This document shows, in pieces, positions 35,994-47,928 of a stretch of 64,000 nucleotides of DNA. The translations under genes were made by a program, and so were the position numbers. Source of the stretch: Antedon mediterranea (taxonomy: Eukaryota; Echinodermata; Crinoidea; Comatulida; Antedonidae); NCBI RefSeq assembly GCF_964355755.1, contig NC_092679.1:19892932-19956931 (forward strand), read 5' to 3'. A model generated the notes under the pieces. That model was not told the DNA's origin and searched no databases. It saw only the letters and a list, made by a program, of their open reading frames with translations. Positions within the stretch are counted from its first letter, which is position 1; each line of letters opens with the position of its first letter.

Positions 35994-36695
35994 CATGGAC
36001 ATAGCAATGAAATTGAGCGACGACACAAAAGCAATCAATTCCAATCTCTGTGATCTTTTTTCATCAGAGACAAGAGATTTATATGTCCCAGATTAGAGAT
36101 AATTCCAACCTCTCTCTGATTGTTTTTCATGACAAGAGAGGGATTTGTTGGAAACGAGTTTCTATAGCTTATGTCCTTTGCTTAGAGCTAGCATCCATGG
36201 ACATAGCAATGAAATTGAGTGACGACACAAAAGCAATCAATTCCAATCTCTGTGATCTTTTTTCATCAGAGACAAGAGATTTATATGTCCCAGATTAGAG
36301 ATAATTCCAACCTCTCTCTGATTGTTTTTCATGACAAGAGAGGGATTTGTTGGAAACGAGTTTCTATAGCTTATGTCCTTTGCTTAGAGCTAGCATCCAT
36401 GGACTTAACAATGACATTGAGCGACGACACAAAAACAATCAATTCCAACCTCTGATTGTTTTTCATCAGGGACAAGAGATTTATATGTCTCCTATCTTAG
36501 AGATAATTCCAACCTCTCTGATTGTTTTTCATGACAAGAGAGGGATTTGTTGTTAACGAGTTCCTATAGTCTTATTTCCTAGCTTAGCTAGGAGCATCCA
36601 TAGACTTAACAATGAAATTAATCGACGACACAAAAGCAATCAATTCCAATCTCTGATTGTTTTTCATCAGAGAGACAAGAAAGATTTCGTTTGAG
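35994..36695. repeat. Satellite-like tandem repeat, 202-bp period, about 3.5 units
   Basis: CATGGAC or its variant recurs at 35994, 36196, 36398 and 36599 (spacing 202, 202, 201). Each unit holds GCGACGACACAAAAGCAATC, two inverted TCTCTGATTGTTTTTCAT-like words and GACAAGAGAGGGATTTGTTG. The open frames across it are repeat artefacts. It ends exactly where the GMF duplication unit begins. Confidence 0.9.
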
Positions 36696-36840
36696 TCGCC
36701 GATGTTCTAGTAATTGTTATGCAAAAATCGTGCGACACGACACAATCTCTCTAAATTGTTGAATTGTCGAGGCTGCATCTGAGACGACAATATTTAAATT
36801 GTTTGTGTTTTAAAGCTTAGTCACGGGTTTGGGAGTACTG

Positions 36841-36847
36841 TATATAA
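36841..36847 (+). promoter_or_regulatory. TATA box of GMF-A1
   Basis: TATATAA in ACTGTATATAAGAGG, 102 bp before the start codon. The same motif lies exactly 102 bp before the ATG in A2 (43939) and in the chimera (49904), which supports it as the core promoter element. Confidence 0.7.
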
Positions 36848-36942
36848 GAGGATTTATTGGTTTTCAGACAAACAACGCACATCTCCTGACCCATCCAACT
36901 ACAGTAAAACACTTCTTCTGCTTTTCTTTCTGACAATTAAAA

Positions 36943-39402
36943 ATGGTAAGTACTATTAAAATCTCTGAGATTGAGCAGTAATATTAATATTAATCTGTTT
37001 CGAGAATTAATATATACTTAGGCTACTGTATAATGTAACTTGTGTAAAACTGCAAATCAGATAGGGATCGAGTCTTTCTTTTCTAACTGACGTCGTAGGA
37101 GACAAGAGCGTGTTACCAAATTGTTACTAGTAGACCATCGGTAGACTGTCTTTATTGAATTGACCAACCCACCACCGACATTAAGCAGCCATATTGTTCA
37201 TTCACGATTTTAAATCAGTATAACAATTAAATATTAACCTTTATTTTCAGTCAACAGATTTAAAAATATGTACAATTGATCCTGAGCTATTAGCGGACTT
37301 GAAGAAGTTCCGTTTCACTAAGGAATCAGTTAATATGTGTATGATATGTAAGTTGCAAGTTGTATATTGTTTGGAGGAAAAAAGTATAGTTCAGTTTTAA
37401 ACCGTACTGTAATTGAATATGGCTAAAAACAGTTTTATTACCTTTTTATTTTTCAGTAAAAATAGAAGTGGATACACAAACGATAAAGAAAGAAAAGACA
37501 TTTGAGGTAAACTGAATATGTTGTGATCAGAGTGGAAGGCATTGCAATGAATTGGATGACTATACAATATCCCAGTGCTCTGTATCTCCACATATTATCT
37601 ATTTCCGAATTATTATAGGAATATTTGGTAATACAGCATGCATCACATGTGGTGCCTGTAGGCCTATCATGTAAAGTTAGGTTACTAATAGATACATGTG
37701 AAACACATGTGATGTTGTATTACCAAATATTCCTATGATACTTCGGAGATAGATAGATACAGTACCGATAATCGGGTGCAATAATATCACGATACTATAT
37801 TATTGTAGTGTTTTATTATTTTTTTCAGGATGTGTCACCGGAAGATATCCACAAGGAATTACCAGCACAAGAACCTAGATATGTTGTATACAAATACACT
37901 ATGAGTCATGAGGATGGCAGAATTTCTTACCCCTTGATATTCATCTTTATTAATCCTTCTGGTAAACTTGTATACTGCCTAAATTCTATAATGACTAAAA
38001 CTTGGTTCCGACTAGCTACGCAATGCCCTTCCAGTAATTGTTATTTCCCCGCCTGCGTGAAATCAAACCTGCGATGTTTGCTGTACTGGTTGCGTCGTCG
38101 GTTCCCACTTGTGATTACACAATACAACACTTTGCGTCATTACGGCGTTGCGTTGCGTTCTAGTGGGAACCACGCTTTTCATAGGCCTATACAATCTAGA
38201 TAATTTACAGAATTTAGAAATTAAATGTTCATTCATTTTATATGCTATGCCAACAGGTTGCAAACCAGAGCTTCAGATGATGTATGCAGGATCTAAACAT
38301 AGTATGGTGAATGCAGGTGGCTTTACAAAGGTTAGCATTATTTAAGTGTGGTTCCCACTAGAACGCAACGAAGGCCTAACGCAGCGACGTTTCGAAGCAA
38401 AGTGCTGTATTGCGTAGTCACAAGTGGGAACCGACGACGACGCAATAGTGCTGCAAACATCGCAGGTTTGATTTCACGCAGGCGGGGAAAACACAATTAC
38501 AAACGCAATGATTGGAAGGGCATTTCCTTAAAGCTTGCTTCCCATTAGAACGTAACGCAAGGACGTAAACGCAACGCAAGCGTTTTAACCAATATGGCAA
38601 GCGAAGTTATAGACAGTTAGTAATCACAAGCGAATAAGCCATCGCTTGTGATTGGTCAATTCACTTGCGTTGCGTTACGTCCTTGTGTTGCGTCGCTAGT
38701 GGGAACCACGCGTAAGTTGCGTAGATTGCGTTACGTTGCGTCGCTAGTGGGAACCAAGCCTTAAGCTCTATATTGTCTAATTAGTTTGACAAAAATGGAT
38801 GTACCCAAATACGGTAGTGATATCCCCAAATATGGTAATGATATGACGACTGTTTTTACCAATAATACAAATACCGATTTCGATAAGCAATAATAAAGCA
38901 TGGATCCCACTAGAACGCAACGCAACCCAGCGACGTATCGCAGGTTTGATTTCACGCAGGAGGCGGGGACAAACACAATTATTAGAAATGCATTTTCTTA
39001 CGTTGCGTAGGTTGCGTCGCTAGTGGGAACCAAGCTTTAGGCCAATTAACACAGACGAGCAGTAACCGATATAGAATCTGTGTTCTTCATGACTATTTAC
39101 ACACAACGTGGAGCCGACGGGTTCAGGATAGATCGCACAGATTCTACGTGGGCCGGGACAAGCTACACGGTTTCCGCTCACCGTTACCGCTCGTCTGTGT
39201 ACGTAAATTTGCCTTTATAGGTATATTATATTGCGTGAGTTTAATAGATAAACTAAAAAACTACATTGTAAATGTAATAAAGAAGTCATTTATATCAAAT
39301 AGCAACATTTGGTTAACTCTGTAATCATTTTTGTTATAGGTGTTTGATCTCCGATGTATTGAAGAAATCACCGAAGAATGGTTGTTGAAGCAGCTCAAAT
39401 AA
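36943..39402 (+). CDS. Glia maturation factor-like, type A copy 1
   Basis: ADF-homology protein of the GMF class, which binds Arp2/3 and debranches or silences actin branches in the cytoplasm. Exons: 36943-36945 (the ATG alone), 37251-37347, 37457-37506, 37829-37961, 38257-38330, 39340-39402, giving 139 residues. Phases match the canonical GMF gene at 52650. Family motifs: [74 protein letters not shown]. It lacks the C-terminal aromatic tail (SFFR) of type C. An ATG-only first exon is typical of ADF/cofilin-family genes. Introns 4 and 5 are packed with GGTTCCCACTAG-type inverted-repeat elements. Intact, so presumably expressed. Confidence 0.9.
38001..39037. mobile_element. Cluster of GGTTCCCACTAG-type inverted-repeat elements (family M2) around GMF-A1 exon 5
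   Basis: Elements end in GGTTCCCACTAG / CTAGTGGGAACC, with CGCAACG-rich subterminal sequence and a core TAACCAATCACAAGCG. Copies: 38001-38176, 38347-38546 (inverted relative to the first), 38534-38711, fragment 38711-38762 and 38898-39037. An M1 MITE fragment is nested at 38761-38848. A further M2 copy is at 39463-39641 and a degenerate one at about 39650-39760. Confidence 0.8.
39049..39200. mobile_element. Small inverted-repeat element (ACACAGACGAGC ends) in GMF-A1 intron 5
   Basis: Begins ACACAGACGAGCAGTAAC and ends GTTACCGCTCGTCTGTGT (inverted). The duplicated copy is at 46124-46275. No ORF. Confidence 0.7.
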
Positions 39403-40122
39403 TCTTGTTACAAATCCCTCATGAACGACCGACGCCAAACTGGTCTCCACCTCCACTAAATCTTGGTTCCCACTAGAGCGTAACGTAAGGACGTAAACGC
39501 AACGCAAGCGTTTTAACCAATGACAAGCGAAGTTATAGACAGTTACCAATCACAAGCGAAGAAGTCATCGCTTGTGATTGGTCAATTCACTGGCGTTGCG
39601 TTACGTCCTTGTGTTGCGTCGCTAGTGGGAACCACGCTTTAAGAAGATTGGTTCCCGTATTACGCAACGCAAGTAATTTGACCAATCACGACCCGATGGA
39701 TCATCATGATTGGTAAAATTATACTTGCGTTGCGAGTACGTCCTTGCCTACGTCTGAAGGGGGAGAAGCTTAAGGGACAGTAGCGCGGGATTTTTGAAGT
39801 GAGATTATTTTGAGGTGGTTAGGAAACCTTATCTAGATCAATAGAATGCATTACAAATGAAACCAAGTACTTTTCTCACGATTATCATTCAATATATACG
39901 CTTATAATAACTTAACCCTAACAGGTACGTAGGCCTACTACTAAGAATATATTTTGCGACGACTTTTAGGACCTCAGTTAATTATGTTTAGAATTTAAAA
40001 TCTTGGATAATAGGCGTACTAATAAATGAATTCGATAAAGAAAGGATATATTTAGTGTTTTTGTTCTGCATTATGTTTACGGCCGTGTTTCCGCAGCCAA
40101 AACAAAATTATCTGTTAATTTT

Positions 40123-40474
40123 TACTCGGCTTTAGCTTTACACAGCTATAGAGCGAAAATGTTCGTACTTCAACCGGATGCAGAATTACGACGTCATAAA
40201 CATGGTACCAATCGAAACAATTGCGATTTATAAAGTATTACTCCTCCCTTATTTTCGTTGTAGTATTGAGCTGGGATTTGGCATAAATATACTACAGGGA
40301 CATGTCCTCAAAGCTATAGAGCCGGATTTCTTAATTTCTATCCGGATGCAGCCATATGACGTCTCGAAGATGGTACCGTATAGCCGTATTTGGTAGCAAG
40401 GTTGATGATGTGTATGTGACGTCACATCCCGTCTTATGACGTTATTACAGCTTCTTTTGCTGTGCCCCGAGTAT
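40123..40474. mobile_element. Inverted-repeat element (TACTCGGG ends) in the first GMF unit
   Basis: Ends TACTCGG and CCCGAGTA. The interior GGGACATGTCCTCAAAGCTA and GCAGCCATATGACGTCTCGA are shared with the longer-preserved copy at 58362-58689. The matching place in the second unit (47182-47254) keeps only the left end. Confidence 0.65.
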
Positions 40475-41280
40475 CGCACATTCGTGCTTGTTTAACCAAT
40501 AAAATGCGTACGATCAGTGATTACCAAAACAACCAGATGCTCAATCACAACGCAACAATTTGTCCTCCAGGTCAACGGTTAAAAATTATCCGATAATTAT
40601 CCCATTTGTATGAGATAATTATCGGTTAATTTTTCCCAACTGGAATTGGTTAGGATGTCTTCATGAACAAAATATCTCAACTTAAATAATGTGTCTACTT
40701 TTTTTTTTTGCATCTTGACAAACTATGAATATGATTTCCATGAAAGAAATTGATCAAATTTTACTGCAACAAACAAGACTTTTTTAGGCCTATACATTTT
40801 TTTCATTATATAGAGGTGCAATTTTGTTTAAAATGTTTCTTCTGTTTTAAAAAATATACAGATAGTTTAATTATTAATATATATTTGTATATCTTATGTA
40901 CGTGGGTTCATCCCACTTTTATTTCCATACATTACGGTATGTTCCCATTTCTTTACATATTTTTTTTTCTAAACACATTTTCATTTCAATACACTATACA
41001 TATATATTGTTTTCATCATCTGTCTACGTACACTTTTTTTTAAAGAGTTTTGTTCATTTGTTTAATTATTAATAATTAATAGTTAACGACCTCAATCGTT
41101 GTCATGCAATCTCCTGTACTTTTGTCTGTGATGCTGCCTCTGATACAACAATATTCAACATTTAAACTGCTATATTTTAAGCTGTATGTATGACGATTTT
41201 GGGACGAGCAGAAGATTTTAGACAAACTGACCCTTTTCAAAACAAAACTTCTTTCTCAACTTCAGCTGTATAACTGTTGA

Positions 41281-41583
41281 TAGGGAGTGAGTGGCCAAGC
41301 GGTTAAGACAGTGGAACCGTAATTACGTAGCCATAACATCAGCAGGGGTTCGAGACTCACTCACTCCATGGTTCTGGTGGTAGAACGATTCTTCTCGGAT
41401 AAGGACTATAAACCGTAGGTCCAGTGTACACATCTAGCTCGTGTGCACTTTAAAGAACCTAGTACATCTTTCGAGACGAGTAGGGGGTTACCCCGGTGTA
41501 TTAGTACATTACAGCCACTGATCACCAACCGGGCCCTCTGGGAGACCAGTCTTTGACTGAAGAGGTTACCCAGTATAAATATA

Positions 41584-41619
<36 letters not shown>

Positions 41620-41620
41620 T
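41281..41620 (+). mobile_element. SINE with tRNA-Ser/Leu-like head and TCAA tail
   Basis: The head GGGAGTGAGTGGCCAAGCGG and B box GGGGTTCGAGACTC fold like a class II tRNA. A 200-bp body containing CTCGTGTGCACTTTAAAGAA and GGGCCCTCTGGGAGACCAG follows, ending in (TCAA)n. The duplicated copy is at 48006-48339. It lies where type-B intron 1 would be. Confidence 0.75.
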
Positions 41621-42074
41621 GTATTGTAACTAGACCATGGCTGCAGTCACGTGCGCAAATTTGAGTTAGTGTTTACCGACCGACCAACCGACATAGTGAG
41701 CTGTAGAGCACGCGATTAAAAATTAAATAGGACCGAGCTCGAATCCTATGATCTGACCATGGCGTTAAATTAGTACCTCCATGATCTGATACTACGATAT
41801 CTAATTACCATCGAGTTGAGTTTGAGTATTATAAGGACCAAACCCACCACAACTGACATCTTACAATTATTAGTATTGTGCATTTTAAAGATTTATATCG
41901 TTAACAATGAAATATTAACCTTTATTTTCAGGCGACAGTAAACGTATGTACAATTGGTTCTGAGGTATTAGCGGACTTGAACAAGTTCCGTATGAACGTA
42001 AAAGCTATCAATCCATGTATGATATGTAAGTAGTAAGTTTTGTGTTGAGAAAATGAGAGGAGACAATAGTTTAA

Positions 42075-42455
42075 GCTTGGTTCCCACTAGATACGCAACG
42101 TAACGCAACCTACAGCTTGGTTCCCACTAGAACGTAACGCAAGGACGTAAAAGCAACGCAAGCGTTTTAACCAATGAAAAGCGAAGTTATAGACAGTTAG
42201 CAATCACAAGCGAATAAGCTTGTGATTGGTCAATTCACTTGCGTTGCGTTACGTCCTTGCGTTGCGTCGCTAGCAGGAACCACGCTTACGCAACGTAAGA
42301 AAATGCCCTTCCACTAATCGTGTTTTCCCCCGCCTACGTGAAATCAAATCTGTGATGTTTGCAGCACTGTTGCGTCTTTGGTTCCCACTTGTGATTACGC
42401 AATGCAGCACTTTGCGTCGATACGTCGCTGCGTTGCGTTCTAGTGGGAACCACCA
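42075..42455. mobile_element. M2 elements in type-B1 intron 2
   Basis: Two adjacent GGTTCCCACTAG elements (about 42109-42290 and 42290-42455) plus a partial end at 42075. Counterparts in B2 at about 48797-49190. Another copy lies in intron 5 (about 43302-43490). Confidence 0.7.
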
Positions 42456-42654
42456 GTTTTAAACATTATACAGTGATGTTGAATGTGGCTAAAAACAGTT
42501 TTTATCATTAATGATCTTTGGGTTTTTTTCTAGTAAAAATAGAAATGGATACACTAGCGTTAAAGACAGATACCGTAAGACGCTTGAGGTAAAAATGAAA
42601 TCTCGTTAATATTTTTTTCGTAGAGATCAAAGAGGAAAATGCAACTACAGTATT

Positions 42655-42800
42655 TGTCCGGGTGGTACTTGTCCTAGAGGGGTGGTTGTCCGTGGGGATA
42701 GTTGTCCTAGAGAGTAATTGTCCTATGGGCCGTAATTGTCCTAGTTATGGGGTGATTGTCCTTAGGGCTAGTTGTCCAGGGGTGGTTGTCCGGATACACT
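42655..42800. repeat. TTGTCC-rich interspersed repeat before type-B exon 4
   Basis: The word TTGTCC (GTTGTCCTAG, AATTGTCCTA, GGTTGTCCG) recurs every 15-25 bp for about 145 bp. The same block is at about 49375-49525, where it includes a run of 14 or so G, and at about 51230-51350, where it is shortened. Confidence 0.7.
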
Positions 42801-43938
42801 ATATCACGGTACGGTGTGCTCAGTTACCAATTTGCAGCAATTTCACTATCCTCGTTGTATTTTTTTAGGATGTGTTACCGGAAAACATACACAAGGAATT
42901 ACGTACAAATGAACCCAGATATATTGTCTACAATTACAAGTTCAGCCGTGACGATGGAAGAGTTACATACCCTGTGATTTTCATATTTATTAGTCCTGCT
43001 GGTAATACTGGATAAATATTAATATTTTATATTTTTTTAAATTATTTTTTAAATATTATTATTGAATTTCATATTACAACATAGACTTGTTTTATTAATA
43101 ATTAATTTATTTATCATTCATTGTTCATTCATTTTATATGCCAACAGATTGCAAACCAGAGCTTCAGATGCTGTATGCAGGCTCTAAACTAAGTGTTGTT
43201 AACGCGTGTGGCATTTCAAAGGTTAGCATTGTTAATATATAAAAACACATTTTTCTCTCCCGATTGCGGAGAGCGGCTGTTTTCACCTATCAAATCTAAA
43301 GGGTGGTTCCCACTAGCGACGCAGCGTAACGCAACACGACGTACGGTATTGACGCAAAGTGCCGTAGCCTATTGCCTAATCACGAGTGGGAACCGACGAC
43401 TGCACAAATTGCATGTTTGATTTCAAGCAGGCGGGGACAAACACAACTATTGGAAGGGCATTTTCTTATGTTGCGTACGTTGCGTTACGTTGGGTCAACA
43501 ACAGGAACAAGATAGCAATAAAAACTGTTTATTTTAATTAAATTGCATTGATTTAATAAACTAAAAAACTACATTGTAATATAAAAACGATGTCATTTGG
43601 TTAAATATGTCTTCATTGTTTGTTATAGACGCTTGAGCTCCGATCTGTAGAAGAATTCACTGAAGAATGGTTGAAGAAAAAGCTTAATGAAATGAAATAA
43701 TGAAAGTATTAATTATCGTCGTATGAAATTGAAAATATATTGAATGAGAAACAATTGAGAAACGAGATATTTTGATAAACGAGTTATTTTGAGTCTTCGA
43801 TGTTCTAGTCATTGTTATGCAAAAATCGTGCGACACGACACAATCTCTCTAAATTGTTGAATTGTCGAGGCTGCATCTGAGACGACAATATTTAAATTGT
43901 TTGTGTTTTAAAGCTTAGTCACGGGTTTGGGAGTACTG

Positions 43939-43945
43939 TATATAA
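43939..43945 (+). promoter_or_regulatory. TATA box of GMF-A2
   Basis: TATATAA in ACTGTATATAAGAGG, 102 bp upstream of the A2 start codon, in sequence nearly identical to the A1 promoter. Confidence 0.7.
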
Positions 43946-44040
43946 GAGGATTTATTGGTTTTCAGACAAACAACGCACATCTCCTGACCCATCCCACTAC
44001 AGTAAAACACTTCTTCTGCTTTTCTTTCTAACAATTAAAA

Positions 44041-46478
44041 ATGGTAAGTACTATTAAAATCTCTGAGATTGAGCAGTAATATTAATATTAATCTGTTTCG
44101 AGAATTAATATATACTTAGGCCACTGTATATTGTAACTTGTGTAAAACTGCAAATCAGATAGGGATCGAGTCTTTCTTTTCTAACTGACGTCATAGGAGA
44201 CAATAGTGTGTTACCAAATTGTTACTAGACCATCGGTAGACTTGTTTTTATTAAGTTGCCACCAACCCACCACCGACATCGTACAGCCAGGATTTTAAAT
44301 CGCTATAACAATAAATATTAACCTATATTTTCAGTCGACAGAATTAAAAGTATGTACAGTTGATCCTGAGCTATTGGCGGACTTGAACAAGCTCCGTTTC
44401 ACTAAGGAATCAGTTAATATGTGTATGATATGTAAGTTGCAAGTTGTATATTGTTTGGAGGAAAAAAGTATAGTTCAGTTTTAAACCGTACTGTAATTGA
44501 ATAATGGCTAAAAACAGTTTTTATTACCTTTTTATTTTTCAGTAAAAATAGAAGTGGATACACAAACGATAAAAAAAGAAAAGACATTTGAGGTAAACTG
44601 AATATGTTGTGATCAGAGTGGAACATTGCAATGAATTGGATCTGTATTGCTCTGTATCTCCACATACTATCTATTTCCGAAGTATTATAGGAATATTTGG
44701 TAATACAGCATGTGGTGCCTTGGTGCCTGTAGGCCTATCATGTAAAGTTAGGTTACCACTAGATACATGTGAAACACATGTGATGTTGTATTACCAAACA
44801 TTCCTATGATACTTCGGAGAAAGATAGATACAGTACCGATAATCGGGTGCAATAATATCACGATACTATATTATTGTAGTGTTTTATTATTTTTTTCAGG
44901 ATGTGTCACCGGAAGATATCCACAAGGAATTACCAGCAGAAGAACCTAGATATGTTGTATACAAATACACTATGAGTCATGAGGATGGCAGAATTTCTTA
45001 CCCCTTGATATTCAGCTTTATTAGTCCTTCTGGTAAACTTGTATACTGCCTAAATTCTATAATGACTAAAACTTGGTTCCGACTAGCTACGCAACGTAAT
45101 GCCCTTCCAATAATTGTGTTTTCCCCGCCTGCGTGAAATCAAACCTGTGATGTTTGCTGTACTGGTTGCGTCGTCGGTTCCCACTTGTGATTACACAATA
45201 CAACACTTTGCGTCATTACGGCGTGGCGTTGCGTTCTAGTGGGAATCACGCTTTACATAGGCCTATACAATCTAGATAATTTTACAGAATTTAGAAATTA
45301 AATGTTCATTCATTTTATATGCTATGCCAACAGGTTGCAAACCAGAGCTTCAGATGATGTATGCAGGATCTAAACATAGTATGGTGAATGCAGGTGGCTT
45401 TACAAAGGTTAGCATTATTAAGTGTGGTTCCCACTAGAACGCAACGAAGGCCTAACGCAGCGACGTTTCGAAGCAAAGTGCTGTATTGCGTAGTCACAAG
45501 TGGGAACCGACGACGACGCAATAGTGCTGCAAACATCGCAGGTTTGATTTCACGCAGGCGGGGAAAACACAATTACAAACGCAATGATTGGAAGGGCATT
45601 TCCTTAAAGCTTGCTTCCCACTAGAACGTAACGCAAGGACGTAAACGCAACGCAAGCGTTTTAACCAATGGCAAGCGAAGTTATAGACAGTTAGTAATCA
45701 CAAGCGAATAAGCCATCGCTTGTGATTGGTCAATTCACTTGCGTTGCGTTACGTCCTTGTGTTGCGTCGCTAGTGGGAACCACGCTTAAGTTGCGTAGAT
45801 TGCGTTACGTTGCGTCGCTAGTGGGAACCAAGCATTAAGCTCTATATTGTCTAATTAGTTTGACAAAAATGGATGTACCCAAATACGGTAGTGATATCCC
45901 CAAATATGGTAATTGTTATGACAACTGTTTTTACCAATAATACAAATACCGATTTCGATAAGCAATAATAAAGCATGGATCCCACTAGAACGCAACGCAA
46001 CCCAGCGACGTATCGCAGGTTTGATTTCACGCAGGAGGCGAGGACAAACACAATTATTAGAAATGCATTTTCTTACGTTGCGTAGGTTGCGTCGCTAGTG
46101 GGAACCAAGCTTTAGGCCAATTAACACAGACGAGCGGTAACTGATATAGAATCTGTGTTCTTCATGACCATTTACACACAACGTGGAGCGGACGGGTTCA
46201 GGATAGATCGCACAGATTCTACGTGGGCCGGGACAAGCTACACGGTTTCCGCTCACCGTTACCGCTCGTCTGTGTACGTAAATTTGCCTTTATAGGTATA
46301 TTATATTGCGCGAGTTTAATAGATAAACTAAAAAACTACATTGTAAATGTAATAAAGAAGTCATTTATATCAAATAGCAACATTTGGTTAAATCTGTAAT
46401 CATTGTTGTTTATAGGTGTTTGATCTCCGATGTATTGAAGAAATCACCGAAGAATGGTTGTTGAAGCAGCTCAAATAA
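44041..46478 (+). CDS. Glia maturation factor-like, type A copy 2
   Basis: Recent duplicate of A1 (start codon to start codon 7098 bp). Exons: 44041-44043, 44335-44431, 44543-44592, 44900-45032, 45334-45407, 46416-46478, giving 139 residues, all phases kept. Differences from A1 include STELKVCTVDPELLADLNKL in exon 2, LPAEEPRY in exon 4 (Q to E) and IFSFISPSG (two changes). Introns 4 and 5 contain the same M2, M1 (45835-45922) and ACACAGACGAGC (46124-46275) insertions as A1, so these predate the duplication. Intact ORF. Confidence 0.9.
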
Positions 46479-46700
46479 TCTTGTTACAAATCTCTCATGA
46501 ACGACCGACGCCAAACTGGTCTCCATCTCCACTAAAGCTTGGTTCCTACCAGAGCGTAACGCAAGGACGTAAACGCAACGCAAGCGTTTTAACCAATGAC
46601 AAGCGAAGTTATAGACAGTTAGCAACATCGCTTGTGATTGGTCAATTCACTGGCGTTGCGTTACGTCCTTGTGTTGCGTCGCTAGTGGGAACCACGCTTT
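45068..46700. mobile_element. M2 element cluster in the second GMF unit
   Basis: Counterparts of the A1 cluster at about 45068-45254, 45424-45630, 45613-45792, 45975-46115 and 46540-46700. The first two are inverted copies flanking A2 exon 5. Confidence 0.75.
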
Positions 46701-47928
46701 AAGAAGATTGGTTCCCGTATTACGCAACGCAAGTAATTTGACCAATCACGACCCGATGGATCATCATGATTGGTCAAATTATACTTGCGTTGCGAGTACG
46801 TCCTTGCCTACGTCTGAAGTGGGAGAAGCTTAAGGGACAGTAGCGGGATTTTTGAAGTGAGATTATTTTGAGGTGGTTAGGAAACCTTATCTAGATCAAT
46901 AGAATGCATTACAAATGAAACCCAAGTACTTTTCTCACGATTATCATTCAATATATACGCTTATAATAACTTAACCCTAACAGGTACGTAGGCCTACTAC
47001 TAAGAATATATTTTGCGACGACTTTTAGGAACTCCGTTAATTATGTTTAGAATTTAAAATCTTGGATAATAGGCTTACTAATAAATGAATTCGATAAAGA
47101 AAGGATATATTTAGTGTTTTTGTTCTGCATTATGTTTAAGGCCGTGTTTCCGCAGCCAAAACAAAATTATCTGTTAATTTTTACTCGGGGTACCCGAGTC
47201 TAGGACTCGCTCATCTTCTTCTTCTTCCATCTGGACATTATTGAGCCAACTTTCGCATTTATCCGATAATTATCCCATTTGTATGAGATAATTATCGGTT
47301 AATTTTTCCCAACTGGAATTGGTTAGGATGTCTTCATGAACAAAATATCTCAACTTAAATAATGTGTCTACTTTTTTTTTTGCATCTTGACAAACTATGA
47401 ATATGATTTCCATGAAAGAAATTGATCACATTTTACTGCAACAAACAAGACTTTTTTAGGCCTACATTTTTTTCATTATACAGAGGTGCAATTTTGTTTA
47501 AAATGTTTCTTCTGTTTTAAAAAGTATACAGATAGTTAATTATTAATATATATTTGATATCTTATGTGGGTTCATCCCACTTTTATTTCCATACATTACG
47601 GTATGTTCCCATTTCTTTACATATTTTTTTTTCTAAACACATTTTCATTTCAATACACTATATATATATTGTTTTCATCATCTGTCTACGTACACTTTTT
47701 TTTAAAGAGTTTTGTTCATTTGTTTAATTATTAATAATTAATAGTTAACGACCTCAATCGTTGTCATGCAATCTCCTGTACTTTTGTCTGTGATGCTGCC
47801 TCTGATACAACAATATTCAACATTTAAACTGCTATGTTTTAAGCTGTATGTATGACGATTTTTGGACGAGCAGAAGATTTTAGACAAACTGACCCTTTTC
47901 AAAACAAAACTTCTTTCTCGACTTTCTA

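Larger units (their letters stand above)
41932..43700 (+). pseudogene. GMF-like, type B copy 1, start exon deleted
   Basis: Exons by homology: 41932-42025, 42534-about 42588, 42869-43001, 43148-43221, 43629-43700 (stop TAA). Encoded motifs: [91 protein letters not shown]. The ATG-only exon present in the duplicate (47929-47931) is absent here. The flanking text jumps from CTTCTTTCTC to TTCAGCTGTATAACTG, about 66 bp being lost near 41264. Exon 3 also carries a 5-nt insertion (CCGTA). It shifts the normal frame but creates a GTAAGA donor that would restore it. Without a start exon it is probably not translated from its own promoter. Confidence 0.8.

Noticed and set aside
36050-36556. Three overlapping 69-82 codon frames
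   Set aside because: Artefact of the 202-bp tandem repeat, whose period is not a multiple of three; the frames simply follow the repeat units.
40750-41043. 97-codon plus-strand frame
   Set aside because: AT-rich, Phe/Tyr-laden translation of low-complexity DNA with no homologue I recognise. It is interrupted in the duplicated copy near 47460.
41406-41594. Minus-strand frame of 62 codons, repeated at 48130
   Set aside because: Antisense of the SINE body; duplicated together with the SINE.
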